NCBI RefSeq assembly: GCF_025370755.1
Contig: NZ_JAMXFC010000001.1
Location: 124,001-188,000, forward strand
Direction: 5' to 3'
DNA length: 64,000 nt
Origin: Laspinema sp. D2d
Lineage (GTDB): Bacteria; Cyanobacteriota; Cyanobacteriia; Cyanobacteriales; Laspinemataceae
The notes beneath the pieces were generated by a model. It searched no databases. It was given only the letters and a program-made list of their open reading frames with translations, and was not told the DNA's origin. Shown piece after piece: positions 62,923 to 64,000 of the stretch; position 1 is the first letter of the stretch, and every line of letters starts with the position of its first letter. Position numbers and translations under genes: made by a program.

Positions 62923-64000
62923 TTAATTAGTGCTATGAATTAAATCATCTTTGGGGCTGACTAATTTTAGCAGCTTTTGTTTGATTTGAAGGTCAAAGAC
63001 TTCCCATTTCATGCGGGCAAAATCTTTGCTATCGTTGCTGCCGGACAGGAATCCCATTGGTATTTCAAATCCGCCTGCTTGCGATCGCCCTCCGCCAAAG
63101 AAGCGCCCTTGAGCATCTTTCCCAAAGGCTTCTTTGATAAATTCATCTGGATCTAACGTTAATTTATTGGTTCTTAAAGACCCGGTAACTAATTCAATAT
63201 CGTCGTCTTCATCATGAACGATGCCATAGACAACGGCGGTATGAACGTTTTCTTCGGTGACGAGAAAATCTGCCGCTTGGGGGATAGCATCCCGGTCATC
63301 GTAACGCAGGTATCCGACACCCGCAATACAGAAATTATTTTGAACGATTCTATTTTTCAGCGATCGCTCGATGACATCCATCACCCGTTTTGACCGAGAG
63401 GCTTGTAAGACTGAACTAATCAATTGACTATCATAAAATCGGCTTAAATAAGCCGCTGCCATGAAATCATCTTCCCGGGCTTGGCGCAGTTGATTCGTGT
63501 CCGATCGCAACCCATGCATCAACGCCGTGGCACATTTGACATGATCGCTGACGTTAATATCTAGGCGGAGCAATTCGGCCATCAAATATTGAGTAAAAAT
63601 GGTGGCCGTGGCTCGAATATGAGGGCGAATATCCAGAAATTTGGCGCTTAATTCATCCTGAATCGTATGATGGTCGATCGCCACAATCAAGGGAATATTT
63701 GCGGTTTTTAACAGGGAAAAGAGCTGAGAAGTCGTTCCCTGATTGTCAATCAACACGCAGCCGTTGTAGATAGACCAATCCTTGGTTTTAGCGATTTCTA
63801 AAGGCAGGCGCTGCACAGGCAATCCCGTGAGTTTCACCAAGGCAATATTTTCCTGGTGACTAAGCGCTCCGGCATAGACAATATCGCATTCTATATCATA
63901 CTGGGCAGCAATTAATTTGTAAGCCCAAGCACAAGACATAGCGTCGGGGTCCGGGAAGTCTTGGAGAACCACTAAGTGCCGATCGCCGCCATGCTGCTGC
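62923..64000 (-). CDS. DHH-family phosphoesterase (NrnA-like), runs off right edge
   Basis: At least 359 codons; the frame remains open to base 64000 (preceding residues QQHGGDRHLVVLQDFPDPDAM), so the true start lies outside. A GTG at 63972 is not the real start. Motif DPDAM and DHH in AIDHHTIQ form the metal site. GGGRSQAGGFEIPM is the DHHA1 signature, with R in place of H. Such proteins act as nanoRNase, PAP phosphatase or c-di-AMP phosphodiesterase. The exact substrate is not determined from sequence. The ribonuclease-rich neighbourhood is noted but may be chance. Confidence 0.88.
   Translation of the reverse strand, partial: QQHGGDRHLVVLQDFPDPDAMSCAWAYKLIAAQYDIECDIVYAGALSHQENIALVKLTGLPVQRLPLEIAKTKDWSIYNGCVLIDNQGTTSQLFSLLKTANIPLIVAIDHHTIQDELSAKFLDIRPHIRATATIFTQYLMAELLRLDINVSDHVKCATALMHGLRSDTNQLRQAREDDFMAAAYLSRFYDSQLISSVLQASRSKRVMDVIERSLKNRIVQNNFCIAGVGYLRYDDRDAIPQAADFLVTEENVHTAVVYGIVHDEDDDIELVTGSLRTNKLTLDPDEFIKEAFGKDAQGRFFGGGRSQAGGFEIPMGFLSGSNDSKDFARMKWEVFDLQIKQKLLKLVSPKDDLIHSTN

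Overview
The window is cyanobacterial chromosome. The palindrome GCGATCGC (HIP1) recurs throughout, and the gene set is typical of the group: Ycf23/DUF561, an HHL1-like protein, a CyaC-type adenylate cyclase, a KaiB-fold protein, a PilT paralogue and the DUF6887/DUF6888 pair. Gene density is moderate, and intergenic spaces are rich in palindromic dispersed repeats, as in filamentous Oscillatoriales-type genomes. I cannot name the species. I saw no rRNA, no convincing tRNA, no CRISPR array and no intact insertion sequence. Genes run off both edges: a dCache sensor on the left and a DHH phosphoesterase on the right.

Layout. 1-8.4 kb holds housekeeping genes (Ycf23, rhodanese), a possible inositol trio (CDP-alcohol phosphatidyltransferase, PfkB kinase, inositol-phosphate synthase), hisC and an unknown HTH-like protein. 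9-16.9 kb holds an acetyltransferase, a GAF histidine kinase, a seven-domain CyaC-type cyclase and an overlooked 43-aa gene. 16.9-24.6 kb holds an NmrA-like reductase, a decayed 3' copy of xthA next to a two-gene cassette, xthA itself, the 2-oxoglutarate decarboxylase/succinic semialdehyde dehydrogenase pair of the cyanobacterial TCA bypass, and gmd. 24.8-35.2 kb holds RNase D, an HHL1-like gene and an accessory block: a nuclease-like/ParA fusion, a ParB-like/Rho_N protein, two tandem paralogous P-loop ATPases and a winged-helix-like protein, next to an SDH-type membrane serine protease. 35.2-49.6 kb holds an SDR, a glycosyltransferase, a large membrane-anchored unknown, an ABC permease, a ROK kinase, a tandem-duplicated small protein, pyrG, a DUF1460 protein, an AmiC-like amidase and a helical-repeat protein. 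49.8-58 kb holds an NHLRC2-like protein, a NupC transporter, an exported protein, a KaiB-tailed protein, a PilT paralogue and wecB.

58-64 kb is an accessory end: an orphan antitoxin-like gene, the overlapping DUF6888/DUF6887 pair, a 630-bp non-coding tract, a NYN-domain ribonuclease, RNase III, a truncated DUF2283 gene, a Uma2 protein, a TIGR00725/LOG-like protein and the DHH phosphoesterase. The non-coding tract holds a 41-bp fragment matching the TIGR00725 gene, a structured segment, a promoter-like site and a 208-nt imperfect hairpin that would lie in the 5' leader of the NYN gene.

The best candidates for undescribed biology are (1) the long hairpin leader in front of a NYN RNase, with RNase III just downstream; (2) the nuclease-ParA/ParB/tandem-ATPase/winged-helix block; and (3) the small-gene cassette beside a decayed xthA 3' duplication. 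All functional calls rest on motif recognition and family knowledge; nothing was searched or computed.
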